In this document: positions 49,705-60,600 of the stretch, piece by piece
How positions within the stretch are numbered: position 1 is the stretch's first letter
How the letters are laid out: each line of letters opens with the position of its first letter
Origin: Loxodes magnus
Lineage: Eukaryota > Ciliophora > Karyorelictea > Loxodida > Loxodidae
DNA length: 64,000 nt
Direction of reading: 5' to 3'
Assembly: GCA_946699065.1 (NCBI GenBank)
Contig: CAMPDV010001332.1
Coordinates: forward strand, 60,868-124,867
Made by a program: the position numbers and the translations under genes
Notes under the pieces: model-generated
Database searches by the model: none
The model's input: only the letters and a program-made list of their open reading frames with translations
What the model was told of the DNA's origin: nothing

Positions 49705-51069
49705 ATGTAAGTCATCTACCTATGCTAATACTGCTCTTATCCTTTTAACCTAACTAACGCTATTCCTACTGTCTTACCTTGTTCTCATACTTTCTGTAGC
49801 TTATGCTTAAAGACTTAGTACTATTTATAGAATCAAATCAGCTGCTGCATTTGTTATAAGGTATTTCACTTTAGATTTTAAGATTTACCTATAAATGATG
49901 AATGGGTAGAGATATTACAATAATAATAGGAGTAGATTAATATTAGAAAGTAATGCTAATAGAAATTAAATTAAATGAAGAAGTAAATAGATTAGAAGTA
50001 AAAGAAAATAACTTAGATGTAATAAATAGTTAGCTACTAGTTTATAAATTGCATACCCTCATAACATATTAAAATGCTATCATAATAGGAACTAAAGAAT
50101 GACTAGAAATATAATGTCCATCTTTAAGCCTTAATTTCTGTCACTAAATAATACTCCTCAAATGCAATAAAATAAATAAATTAGCAGATAAAACTTAAAA
50201 TGATTGATTAAGGAAGTATTAAGCCAGATATAGAATAAATAATTGTAATTGAATAGAATATAAAGGAAAGCAAATATATTCATTTCTTTGATTGGGGTAT
50301 TTAAATTCTTTGATTATTTAATATAGAAACAGAATAAATTAAATAAGTTTAATTAAATACTTAAGTTCCTAGTTTTAGTAGAAGTATTGAATATAGAAAT
50401 AAATTATATTTAGTTGGAGGATAAATAAATAAATAAGGAATAAAAGATACTTGATAATTAGACTTCTAAGGAAATAGTAGAAAACTATCTAGTCTTAACT
50501 AAGGAAGATTTGGCATTTGGATTAGCAGCAGCTTAAGATTATATATATGTAGTAGGAGGAACTTTTGATTTAAGTAAACCTTTAAGAACAGTAGAAAAAT
50601 TAAAGTTAGGAAGTTAAAGTAAATGATAATATTGTTCATAGTTTCCTTTTGGAATAGTAAATTAGACATTAGCAGCAGATAAAATTGAATAAAATATTTA
50701 TTCGTTTGGAGGAATGAACTAAATGGATAAATTTTAAATGATATGTGAAAATATAATATATAGAACGATATATGAAATAAATATCATTTAAATCTTCCTG
50801 AAACTGTTTCATTTCCTTTAGTATTACTTGAGCCTCTAATTATAGTTGGAGGAGTAAAAAATCCAAGAAATAAAGAATACTTAAGAAAGATATATAAAAG
50901 AAGCAATCAATAATGATAATAAATAGAATTTAAACATAACTCTCTTTATTTATCAGCATTTAAAACAAGAGATAGATTTGCTTATTCTTTCATTCCTGAT
51001 AACTCTAATATTTTATTGTTGAGAGTCGATATAGTGAACTTGGGTTACAAGACCATTAGAATAGTGTGA
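49705..51069 (+). pseudogene. RING-kelch copy 5 with +1/-1 frameshifted middle
   Basis: The overall length (1365 nt) equals that of copy 1 and the RING half and first kelch Gly-Gly (codon 238) are in frame. An extra base near 50510 shifts the frame, and a missing A near 50721 restores it. The ~70 codons between, covering kelch blades 2 and 3, are read out of frame; the fourth Gly-Gly (codon 382) and the TGATGA stop (51067-51072) are in frame again. The lost blades should break the propeller, so I call it a damaged gene. Sequence error at two homopolymer-like sites is the alternative. Flank A follows. Confidence 0.75.
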
Positions 51070-51077
51070 TGAATGAA

Positions 51078-53245
51078 GTTAAATAAAATATTAATAAATT
51101 TAAAGTATTTTTTAATAATAAATATTATATTATAGTATTTTATAAGTTTTAATGATTTAGGTATAATAAGAAGTAATGATTATGTAGTAATATTTTTAGA
51201 ATGTTATATATTGTAAGTTGATTTAATGTTAGTCTGATAGTTAGACAGTGATGGTGTTGAATTGTAAGGGTTGATATAAATATATTTGATATAATTAAAT
51301 ATTGTGTAATTAGTAGAGACATATTAATATTAAGTAATGATGCACATAATGATGTGCATAATGAATTTGAAAGTATGTTTTAATTTAGTATAAAATAAAA
51401 ATATTTGAGTTTTAAAGTTGATGCTATCTACTTATGATTTAGTTATTATATTATAGTTTAAAAGAATTATTTAAATAATAAAAATTTATAAAAAAGTGAT
51501 CTAATAAACAGTTAGCTAAATTATTATCTTAAAAAGTTTATTATCTAAATAATACTAAAAATAAGCAAAAAGAATCTAATAATACATATAGATATAAATA
51601 TTTATAGCTATTATATTACTTTAATAATTAAAGGTAAAAGTAAGTTTTAGTGATAAAATAATTCTTTATTGGATTAACAAAGATTAAAGTTAGAAAATAT
51701 TTTATCTAAAACATATTAAATGTTGCTTTTGTCTAAATAGCTATTTAAATTCATTTTACTTATATCTTTTTTACTTAAGAAAAAGTAAAGACGAGTATTT
51801 AAAAAGAGCATGAACAATGAAGTTATATAAATGCTCACAAAAAAGAAAATTTATAAGTGAAAATATTATGATTACTACTATATTGAGTGCTCTAAAGTTA
51901 TATAATATATTATTAAGAAGCTTCTTTTTTAATAGATAGATAAACTTCTTGATAGTTTAATGAATTTCTTGGTGGATATTACGATAATTTAATTATAATT
52001 TAAATATCATTGATATGAAGTGTTATTAGCAATAATATTTCCTAAGCAGTATATAAAATTGTTTATAATTTCCCTAAAATAAAAGTTATTACGTGCACAT
52101 AAAGATTCTATATTGATTACAATAAAGATTAAAATTAGCTCTGTTTTATAGTTAGAAAGAAATTAGTTGATAAGAAATTTGAATATGTTGATAAACATAA
52201 ATGGTAACATTAAGCTATCTATTTATACATTAATATAAAGTAATTTTTGTTGATGCTAATTGTATTATCTGAATATGATTAGATTTTTTGATAATAATAG
52301 GTTTATTTGAATATAAAAGGAATTAAAAAATAAACTAATTTAAATTAGTTAAAATATTTAATTTCTTAATTTATATCTAATTAAATAAATTAAACCATTA
52401 TATACTCTTAAGTTTAAAACTTATATAATTATAAATTTTGGTTACAGATAAGTTTTATTTAAATTATATAATATTATTTCTATTTATAGAGTATAAATTG
52501 AAGTAAGTAAAAAGGAACAATATTATTGATATTTAAATATATTTTAAATTAGAATAAATGATTAAACTTTTAATTAAATAAATATAAAATATCAGATATT
52601 TACAACACTATATCAAATTAATTATTTTAAGTAAATATACTATTTTAACTTATATCTACTATTTTTAATCAATCCAAATAATCATATAATAATAATCAAA
52701 TTATCAAATTATAATATACTCAAATTATATCCAAATTACATATAATTCATCATTATTCAAATATATTATTACACTTAAATCAAACCATTTATTTTATACA
52801 TTTTTTCCATATCAAATAGTCATCAATTCTAAAAAACATACTAATTTCAAATATTATATCAACTCATTTTATTAATACCTCCAAATTATAATCATAGATC
52901 AAATTATAACCAAATTAATGCTTCATTATTTTAATATTAGAACCTACTTTTAAAATATCATTCTTATACATATATAAATATAGTTATTATTTTTATTTAA
53001 ATATGTATAGTTACATTTAATTTTAATAACAATACTAATTTATTTTTTACTTTAAATATTTTTAATTTATATCATCTATTTTATTTATGCTTTTACTAAT
53101 AATTTTTTAATTTAATTAGTTTATATTTATTTAAATTACAAATACAGTCATTTATATATATATTAATTAAAATTTATTCTTTTTAGTAATTTAAAATTAA
53201 ATAGTATCATTATTATGTTATTTTAGATATTTAAAGTTAATATTA
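51078..53245. repeat. Flank module A, copy 3
   Basis: Collinear with 2925-5090 and 32445-34615 with only scattered changes. No gene recognised. Confidence 0.75.
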
Positions 53246-53439
53246 TCTATTTATGTTTTTTAACTTAATATATTATTAAATTAAAAATTTAGCTTACAAG
53301 GAACTAACTTAGCTCTAGCAACTTAAATAATGTTAATAATTTATTTTATTTATAGAAGATATTTTAGCTTTATAAGTAAATTAATAATATTTAAAAATAA
53401 ACCATTTAATAATTATTAAAATTATTAAACATTTAGTGG
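53246..53439. other. Short AT-rich joint
   Basis: Single-copy A+T-rich sequence between flank A and element E2; no feature seen. Confidence 0.4.
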
Positions 53440-53700
53440 AAACTCAAATTTACCTCCCTGGACTAAACTTTCTGATTTTATGTCTAGAAACTAGTTCCTT
53501 TCCTGTTGCTGAGAAAGTCTCTGGTCAGAGTCATTTTCTGAAGGGAATGTTGCTTTCGAAATTATCAGTTCTTTGTAGGGGCTTGAAGCCTGGCTGCTCA
53601 TAGCAATGGAACTCCCTGGCAGCTATGTCTGGAACATAACAGGATTCCAATATTCCTAAACATGAGAGTGTCAGTTCGTATAACTGGAAAGGAGTTGCCA
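53440..53700 (-). repeat. GC-richer coding-like element E2 (relative of E1, inverted)
   Basis: The reverse complement aligns with 30370-30640 along its length. In one frame it reads PVMFQTQLPGSSIAM, then SSQASSPYKE, then DQRLSQQQERN without a break, whereas E1 has a frameshift. Codon-respecting differences between the copies suggest past protein coding. It lies just 3' of retroposon G4 and in the same orientation; whether it belongs to that element is open. Confidence 0.55.
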
Positions 53701-53800
53701 AAATAATAAAAGTTAAAAATAGAAAAATAATAATTAAAAGTATATAATAATAATAATAATAATTAATATATAATTAAAGTGATACCACCTTTCATTAGGA
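53701..53800 (-). other. (ATT)n tail and 3' UTR of G4
   Basis: On the coding (minus) strand, ~50 nt after the doubled stop, a run of about five ATT repeats occurs (53745-53765). The same kind of tail is seen after G2 and after the module C Gag fragments. Confidence 0.55.
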
Positions 53801-53803
53801 TCA

Positions 53804-54631
53804 TCACTGATATAATGTTTATAAATGTTAAAAAAAAGTATTCTGGATATATTCTTCATAGTCTTCTTCTGTCTTATGCTTCATTATTACATATCGACTA
53901 TTACTTTTTTCTCCAGGTTTTATTATAGGGATTTGGTTAAAATCTAGTTCTTTTCCAATTATTTACTAGGATCTTAATCATATATTTTCTTCAGGACCGA
54001 TTTACTAATTTTTTACGTTTGTTATCTTAAGTCTATAAATTTTACCCTCTTGAGTAACATACAATCTGCTTAATTTATTCAGTGTTTTTTTAATTTTTTT
54101 ATTCTCTTCGTTTTGTTTATTTTAATATTTCCAGCATTGTCTTACAAAATGACCAGGTTTTCTGCAGAATCAGCATTTAGGTTTTTCCTTCATTCTATTT
54201 CTTTTTGCTGGTTGAATTGATGGCTCTATATCCATAGGATCGTTGTGAGAGAGATTTTTTAGAAACAGACTCTCAGTAATCTCAGCGAATTAGTTTAATT
54301 TTTCTTCTGTCTGCTTGATTCTCTAGTTAAATTCTAATAACTAAGGATTATTGCTGAGTTCAGTCTTGTAGTTACTATTTTCTTATCTTAGCGTGTTCAC
54401 GTTATTGATCAGGCATTAGATTTATTCTTTCAGTGAATTAAGTTGTATGGAAAGTTCGTTATTATCATTTTGCATTTTTTAGAGGTTTCCAAAAATTATT
54501 TTCTGAGGATCTAATAAATCTTAGGAAGAAGAGTGGGTTAGTTAAAGCTAAAAACGTGGTTAGAGATGATGCTTCAGGTTTTCTCTCCTACTCTGAGGAG
54601 GTGGTAAAAAACCTTTCTTGAAGCCAGCCAT
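53804..54631 (-). CDS. Gag/ORF1-like protein G4 (intact family reference)
   Basis: 275 aa in one uninterrupted frame. MAGFKKGFLPPPQ shows the N-terminal patch. Residues about 55-120 are Q/N/E/L-rich and probably coiled coil. A PMDIE patch is at 132-136. The zinc knuckle C153-WF-C156-RKPG-H161-FVRQ-C166 fits CX2CX4HX4C, with a TGA-encoded Trp154. The C-terminal box LYVTQEGKIYR is at 190-200. The frame closes with TGATGA (53806-53801). The protein is likely an RNA-binding ORF1/Gag of a non-LTR-type element (inferred from the knuckle, coiled coil and insertion features of relatives). There is no reverse transcriptase nearby. Confidence 0.75.
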
Positions 54632-54976
54632 TTTTTGTTTATATCATATATAGTTAAAGTTATTTAAAATATATAGATTATTCTATTTATTGATACTTTA
54701 TTTAGTTTGCTTTTAAATATTCTAAATTAATAATAAAATTAAATTTATTATATTTAAAATATAATTAGTAAATATATTCCATTTCAACTCTTAAATTATT
54801 GACATAATTCATTTCTTTTATATATTTTTCGTGATTAAATGAATTATCTACAAATATTAATTTAGTCTTTAATATCAGCTGAATAATACTCACTTATTTT
54901 TAATAATTTTTAATTTATATTTTTATTAAGTTATCGATAAACTCTTTATAATTTCTCTTTTATATTTTTTTATATA

Positions 54977-56034
54977 TTAAATCATTAAATCACTAAAATA
55001 ACTGTTCGCCTTCCGGTTTAATTGAAGTTTTAAATGTATAAAATCTCCTTTCCTGCATGTTCGTTCCTTATGCTCTTTTTCCTGGACTTCTCTCTTTTTA
55101 ATAGTCTGAATTAAGAATTTGTTTTTTTTTCCAGATTTTTCCCATTTCCCGATTGGAAGAATTCCGTCGCTCACCATTTCAGTTGCTAATAGTTAATATT
55201 ACTCCAAAAATTCATTCTTATTCTTTTCTATTGGGAACATTTTCCATAGATGTCAAGTGCTGTTGCAAATGTAACATCTTTTCCTTGCTCTAGGAAATTT
55301 CTTTTCTTGTTTTTCTATTTCCATTGGAATTCCTTAAGAAGGCTTCTACAGGTTTTCTTATATTAATTTGAGTCTGGAATCTAATTTTACTCGGTTTTTC
55401 TCGTCTTGCTCTTGCATTACTCAAATATCATTCTCTAAATTTTAAATTGACTCATAGACTCCGATTTTAGCTCTTCGGTCTACCATATGGACTTCGTCAT
55501 CGTCTTCATGGTTTATCAGATCCTGACTTATTGTAAACATCTCTTCCTTCTGGGAGTTTAATTTGGCTTCTAGTTTTTTTATGTTTCTAATAAGTAGATG
55601 AATCAGCTGTTTCATCTATTCAAAGTTCATTTGTTCTATTTCAATGTTGTCTAAATAAAAGGTAATAGGATCCACATTAAATTATCGTACTTTACCTTCT
55701 TCGTTTATTTTTTATTTCTTCGTTATTATTTTTATCGATTCAGTTGAGTGGTTTTTTTTTTTCAGTTTTCAATGGAGGCGTTGAGAGCTGTGTCAACTTT
55801 TCTGTTCTGAATTTTTTGTCTCAGTTCCTGCTTGTCCTTTGAAGGAAGAAATCCGCTTTATTTTAATTTGTAGGATTTAGTATTTTTTATTAGTTCTTCT
55901 AATTTATTTTGTTGTTCTAGTTATTTTTATTAAGAAGAACGTTAAGTTGAAGAAGACGTGGTGAGAATATTTGCTTCTGGTTTTTCTCTCCTGTTCTGAG
56001 GAGGTGGTAAAAAAACCCTTCTTGAAGCAACCAT
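54977..56034 (-). pseudogene. Gag/ORF1-like protein G5 (frameshift at A11 run)
   Basis: The N-terminus MVASRRVFLPPPQNRRE is very close to that of G4. The frame of the ATG is lost at a run of eleven A (coding strand, about 55751-55761). Two frames meet there and an indel of a single base would join them. The downstream frame has a long coiled-coil-like part, a PMEIE patch and a damaged knuckle C-YI-C-NSTW-H-LWKM-F (last Cys is Phe) at about 55276. It stays open to the element's end, where a TAA lies at the target-site duplication. The damaged knuckle suggests decay, but slippage on the A run is possible. Confidence 0.65.
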
Positions 56035-56038
56035 TTTA
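54978..56038 (-). mobile_element. Retroposon G5 with 17-bp target duplication
   Basis: Flanked by TATATTTTTTTATATAT on both sides (54961-54977 and 56039-56055), inserted ~200 bp upstream of the RING-kelch copy 6 ATG, within the shared leader (around TTAGTTATATATAAAATAG in undisturbed copies). Unlike G2 it has no (ATT)n tail; the coding sequence runs right up to the target duplication. Confidence 0.7.
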
Positions 56039-56246
56039 TATATTTTTTTATATATAAAATAGATAAAAAGAGAATATAAGGTAATAGATGATAATATTTA
56101 AAGTAAGTAATAAATTATAAATAGATTAGTTACATTAGTATTAGAGGTAATATTAATAAGCTAGTTTATCATAGTAATAGTAATAATCTAATCTAAACTG
56201 TTATATTTACACTTTTAGCTTTTACATTTATTAACTTTATAATAAA

Positions 56247-57613
56247 ATGTAAGTCATCTACCTATGCTAATACTGCTCTTATCCTTTTAACCTAACTAAC
56301 GCTATTCCTACTGTCTTACCTTGTTCTCATACTTTCTGTAGCTTATGCTTAAAGACTTAGTACTATTTATAGAATCAAATCAGCTGCTGCATTTGTTATA
56401 AGCTATTTCACTTTAGATTTGAAGATTTACCTATAAATGATGAATGGGTAGAGATATTACAATAATAATAGGAGTAGATGAATATTTAGAAAGTAATGCC
56501 AATAGAAATTAAATTAAATGAAGAATTAAATAGATTAGAAGTAAAATAAAATTACTTAGATGCAATAAATCATTAGCTACTAGTTTATAAGTCACATACC
56601 CTCATAACATATTAAAATGCTATCATAATAGGAACTAAAGAATTACTAGAAATATAAATTCTATCTATAATCCTTAATTTTTGTCACTAAATAATTCTCC
56701 TCAAATGCAATCAAATAAATATATTAGCAGATAAAACTTAAAATGATTGATTAGAGAAACATTAAGCCTAGCATAAAATAAATAACTGTAACTGAGTAGA
56801 ATATAAAGGAAAGCAAATATATTCATTTCTTTGATTGGGGTATTTAAATTCTTTGATTATTTAATATAGAAACAGAATAAATTAAATAAGTTTAATTAAA
56901 TACTTAAGTTCCTAGTTTTAGTAGAAGTATTGAATATAGAAATAAATTATATTTAATTGGAGGATAAATAAATAAACAAGGAGTATAAGATACTTGATAA
57001 TTTGACTTTTAAGGAAATAGTAGAAAACTATCTAGTCTTAACTAAGGAAGATCTTTATTTGGAATAGCAGCAGCTTAAGATTATATATATGTAGTAGGAG
57101 GAACTTTTGATTTAAGTAAACCTTTAAGAACAGTAGAAAAATTAAAGTTAGGAAGTTAAAGTAAATGATAATATTGTTCATAGTTTCCTTTTTGGAATAG
57201 TAAATTAGACATTAGCAGCAGATAAAATTGAATAAAATATTTATTCGTTTGGAGGAATGAACTAAAATGGATAAATTTTAAATGATATGTGAAAATATAA
57301 TATATAGAACGATATATGAAATAAATATCATTTAAATCTTCCTGAAACTGTTTCATTTCCTTTAGTATTACTTGAGCCTCTAATTATAGTTGGAGGAGTA
57401 AAAAATCCAAGAAATAAAGAATACTTAAGAAAGATATATAAAAGAAGCAATCAATAATGATAATAAATAGAATTTAAACATAATTCTTATAATTTAACAG
57501 CATTTAAAACAAGAGATAGATTTACTTATACTTTTATTCCTGATAAACCTAACCTTTTATTGTTGAGAGTTGACGTAGTAAACTTGGGTTACAAGACCAT
57601 AAGAATAGTGTGA
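56247..57613 (+). pseudogene. RING-kelch copy 6 (two +1 frameshifts)
   Basis: The RING finger is intact from the ATG, but an extra T near 56485 (about codon 80) moves the rest to another frame. A second extra T near 57191 moves it again before the third Gly-Gly pair. The length to the TGATGA (57611-57616) is 1367 nt, not a multiple of three, in agreement. Only a RING fragment plus missense sequence would be made. Kelch residues are still readable in the shifted frames, so the loss is recent. Retroposon G5 sits ~200 bp upstream. Flank B follows, as for copy 2. Confidence 0.85.
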
Positions 57614-57619
57614 TGAATG

Positions 57620-60600
57620 AAGTTAAATAAAATATAATTAATTAAAATATTTTAAAATAATAAATATTATATTATAGTATTTTATAAGTTTTAAGCTATA
57701 ACTATAAATGAAAGATGATTTAGTTTTGGTATAATAAGAAGTAATTATTATGTAGTTATATTTTATTGCTAACAAATGCATAGTATCTACTCCTAATCAA
57801 TATGTCTTTCTGAGAGATCAGCTCTAAAAAATATTAATTGCGTTCTTAGTCTATAAATTAATTTTTATTCTTTTATTAATTCTTTATTTGTTGTTATATA
57901 AGTATCTTTTTTAAATTTAGTCTCATTTTTATATTGTCTATAAATTATTTCGGCTGTTTTCATATCTTATATTCTCTATATTGTTTCCTTGAAAAATTTT
58001 TTTTGCATTTTTTTTAGATTTCTTTAGTATAATTGTTTATGTTAAGATCTTTTATTTATTCATTGTTTATTTCATAGTATTTTTCAATTTTTTTAATACT
58101 TTTTTTATATTTTGAGTTCTATTTTTAATTCTGTTTGAAAAGTTATTAGAATTTTGTATCTTATCTACTTTTTTCTTTTTCTTGATCATTTCTGAATTAA
58201 TCTTATAACTTTTTGTAGAATTTTAAAAATCTTTATGCTGTTGAATCTTCAAATTTACATCAGTTTAAATCTATATACTATATTTATTTAAATGATGCTT
58301 GTGGAATTTTCAAGTATTTTCTTAGGATTTATCTTTGTGCTATTTAGATTTTATTTTTTCATTTTGTTATTCCTAATTGAATACTATATGGGATTAATTC
58401 CTAGCAGTATTCTAATTTTGGCATTATAAATAATCTGAATAAGTTCTTAAACAACTTTCACCATATAAATAAAAGTATCTTAAGTCTGAGAAAAATTGTA
58501 TAAAAAAGGATAGAGATAAAGATGCTAAATATTTCCTACTATTTGCAAAATTCTTATTTTTAAAACTTCTTATAGTCTATGATGTAATCATAAGAACCTT
58601 TATCCTAAGTATTAAGAATTACCAAAAATTCTGTCTAGAAACTTCTCGCTTTAATGTTTTGAGATTGCTTTAGTCTATAATTATCTTAAAATAAAAGCTT
58701 TCCTAATAATATAAGTGTCATAGGAAGAAGCAGATCTTCATTATTACAAAAAATACAGCAAATAGTAGTTTGTAAGGTAAAAAGGATTTTAACCAACGGA
58801 GAAAAAAGTTAATTTATTAATGTTTGAACCATTTTTTAATTTAGCAGAGGTTCTCCTAAGTTATTTCAGCAAACTATGCTTTTCAAATAATCAAACTTTT
58901 CTTTAAGTTGTAAGATTTTGGAATGGTAAGCAGCTCTCTTGTTAAACAAAACGTAGATAGAATAAGAAAATAATAGAGCTATCTAATAAATTACGTATGA
59001 AAGAATAAGTAACTTAAATTATTAATCAGTTAAACTAGTGTGTAATAAAACTTTACTAGATTCTTAAAGTTTCAATCCCATAAATCAAAATAAAATAAAA
59101 AAACATTGTTTATCTCTTTACTAAGCCTTATTATTAAAAATTATGATAAATTCTTTATCTAGATATGGTTAAGCTTTTTAAAATTAACAGCTAAATCTAG
59201 TTAAGCAAATTGAGTTTTGCTTGATAAATAGCAGGAATTCTATCTCTTAATCTTTTGATTAGAAGGAAAATATTTAAAGAATAATAAATTTCTTGGTAGA
59301 ATCTAAAGACTAAAGATTGAATATATTGAAAAATGATTACTTAGTTAGATAACTTAGTTAAAAAACCCTATTAAACATCTAGAAGCTAACTTAATAATAA
59401 AAGCTTCTCATTGATAAATAATAGATTAATCAAGAATATTGTATTAAACTTAGATTTGTACCTACTTTATCAAATATAAGCTATTTAAAACTTAAACTCA
59501 GATAATTTTTACCTGCTCAAGTTACAAACTTATAAAGAAAAAGAAAAAATTCCAAGAGAAGAATAAAGAAAACATTGAGTGCGAATAATAAACTTTGAAG
59601 TAGAAGGATAAGATAATGAGATTCAATTAATAAATATCTTTATTAATTAAGAAATGTAATCTGAAAACCGGCAGGGGATTTAAAGATGTATTTAACTTAA
59701 AATATATAATGAAGCTTAAGCCTATAAGAGATATTTTCAGAATTTGAAAGAAGATTGATTAAATCAGAACTTTATTACATCGCAACTATGTTGACATCGA
59801 GGCCAGAATTAAATTTGAAATTTTCTTAAAAATTCAAAAAATACAGAAGAGATTGTATGCCATACAGACATTGAATTAGAGAATAAGAAAGAAAAATACA
59901 TAAATAGAGTTGTTTTAAATTTTAGACAGTTCAGAGAAGCGGTATTTTTCCAAAATAGATGGAGGTAAAATTTAATAAAAGACAATTTGCTGATGAAGTT
60001 ATACCTAAGAACTTTATTGATTATATTGATATAATTTTTGATAAGGTTCATAAATATTTTAGTTCTAATATAACTAACTTTAAGTGTAAAATTTATAAGT
60101 TTAATACTATCTTATAGAATTATTATCTAATTATTAAGTTCTATTTATTTATTATTTTACTTTATTTTAAATATTTTCCTAAATTTACCCTCAAACTCTT
60201 GATTAAAAGGATTGCTGATTATTTTATAAAAAGTAAAAATTAAATTTTATAAAGAATAGGTTTAAACAATTAGTATAAGATAACTGAAAAATAAACACTA
60301 AATAAAATAAATATCTTCTATTAGATAAACTTTAGTCTATTATTATTTAGATACCTAATATTAATCAGTTCTTATTAATTAGCTTTTAGATAGTTACTAG
60401 TAAATATCATGTTTCTTTATATTAACATCAGAAATACTTAGAGATATAAGTTTTATTTTAGATATTTTCTAATATTAAATAAGATTATTTGGCTTTAGTA
60501 GCGGATTTACTTAAAGATTCTTCGCCTGTATCTATAAATATAGAATACCTGATTGCTTTAGATAGTATTAGATTAGTTATCTTCTTAATTTTATTTATAT

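Noticed and set aside
53765-54660. Target-site duplication around G4 (ATATA-x-TTAAAGT)
   Set aside because: The left match lies on the wrong side of the (ATT)n tail and has a mismatch, so I do not claim it.
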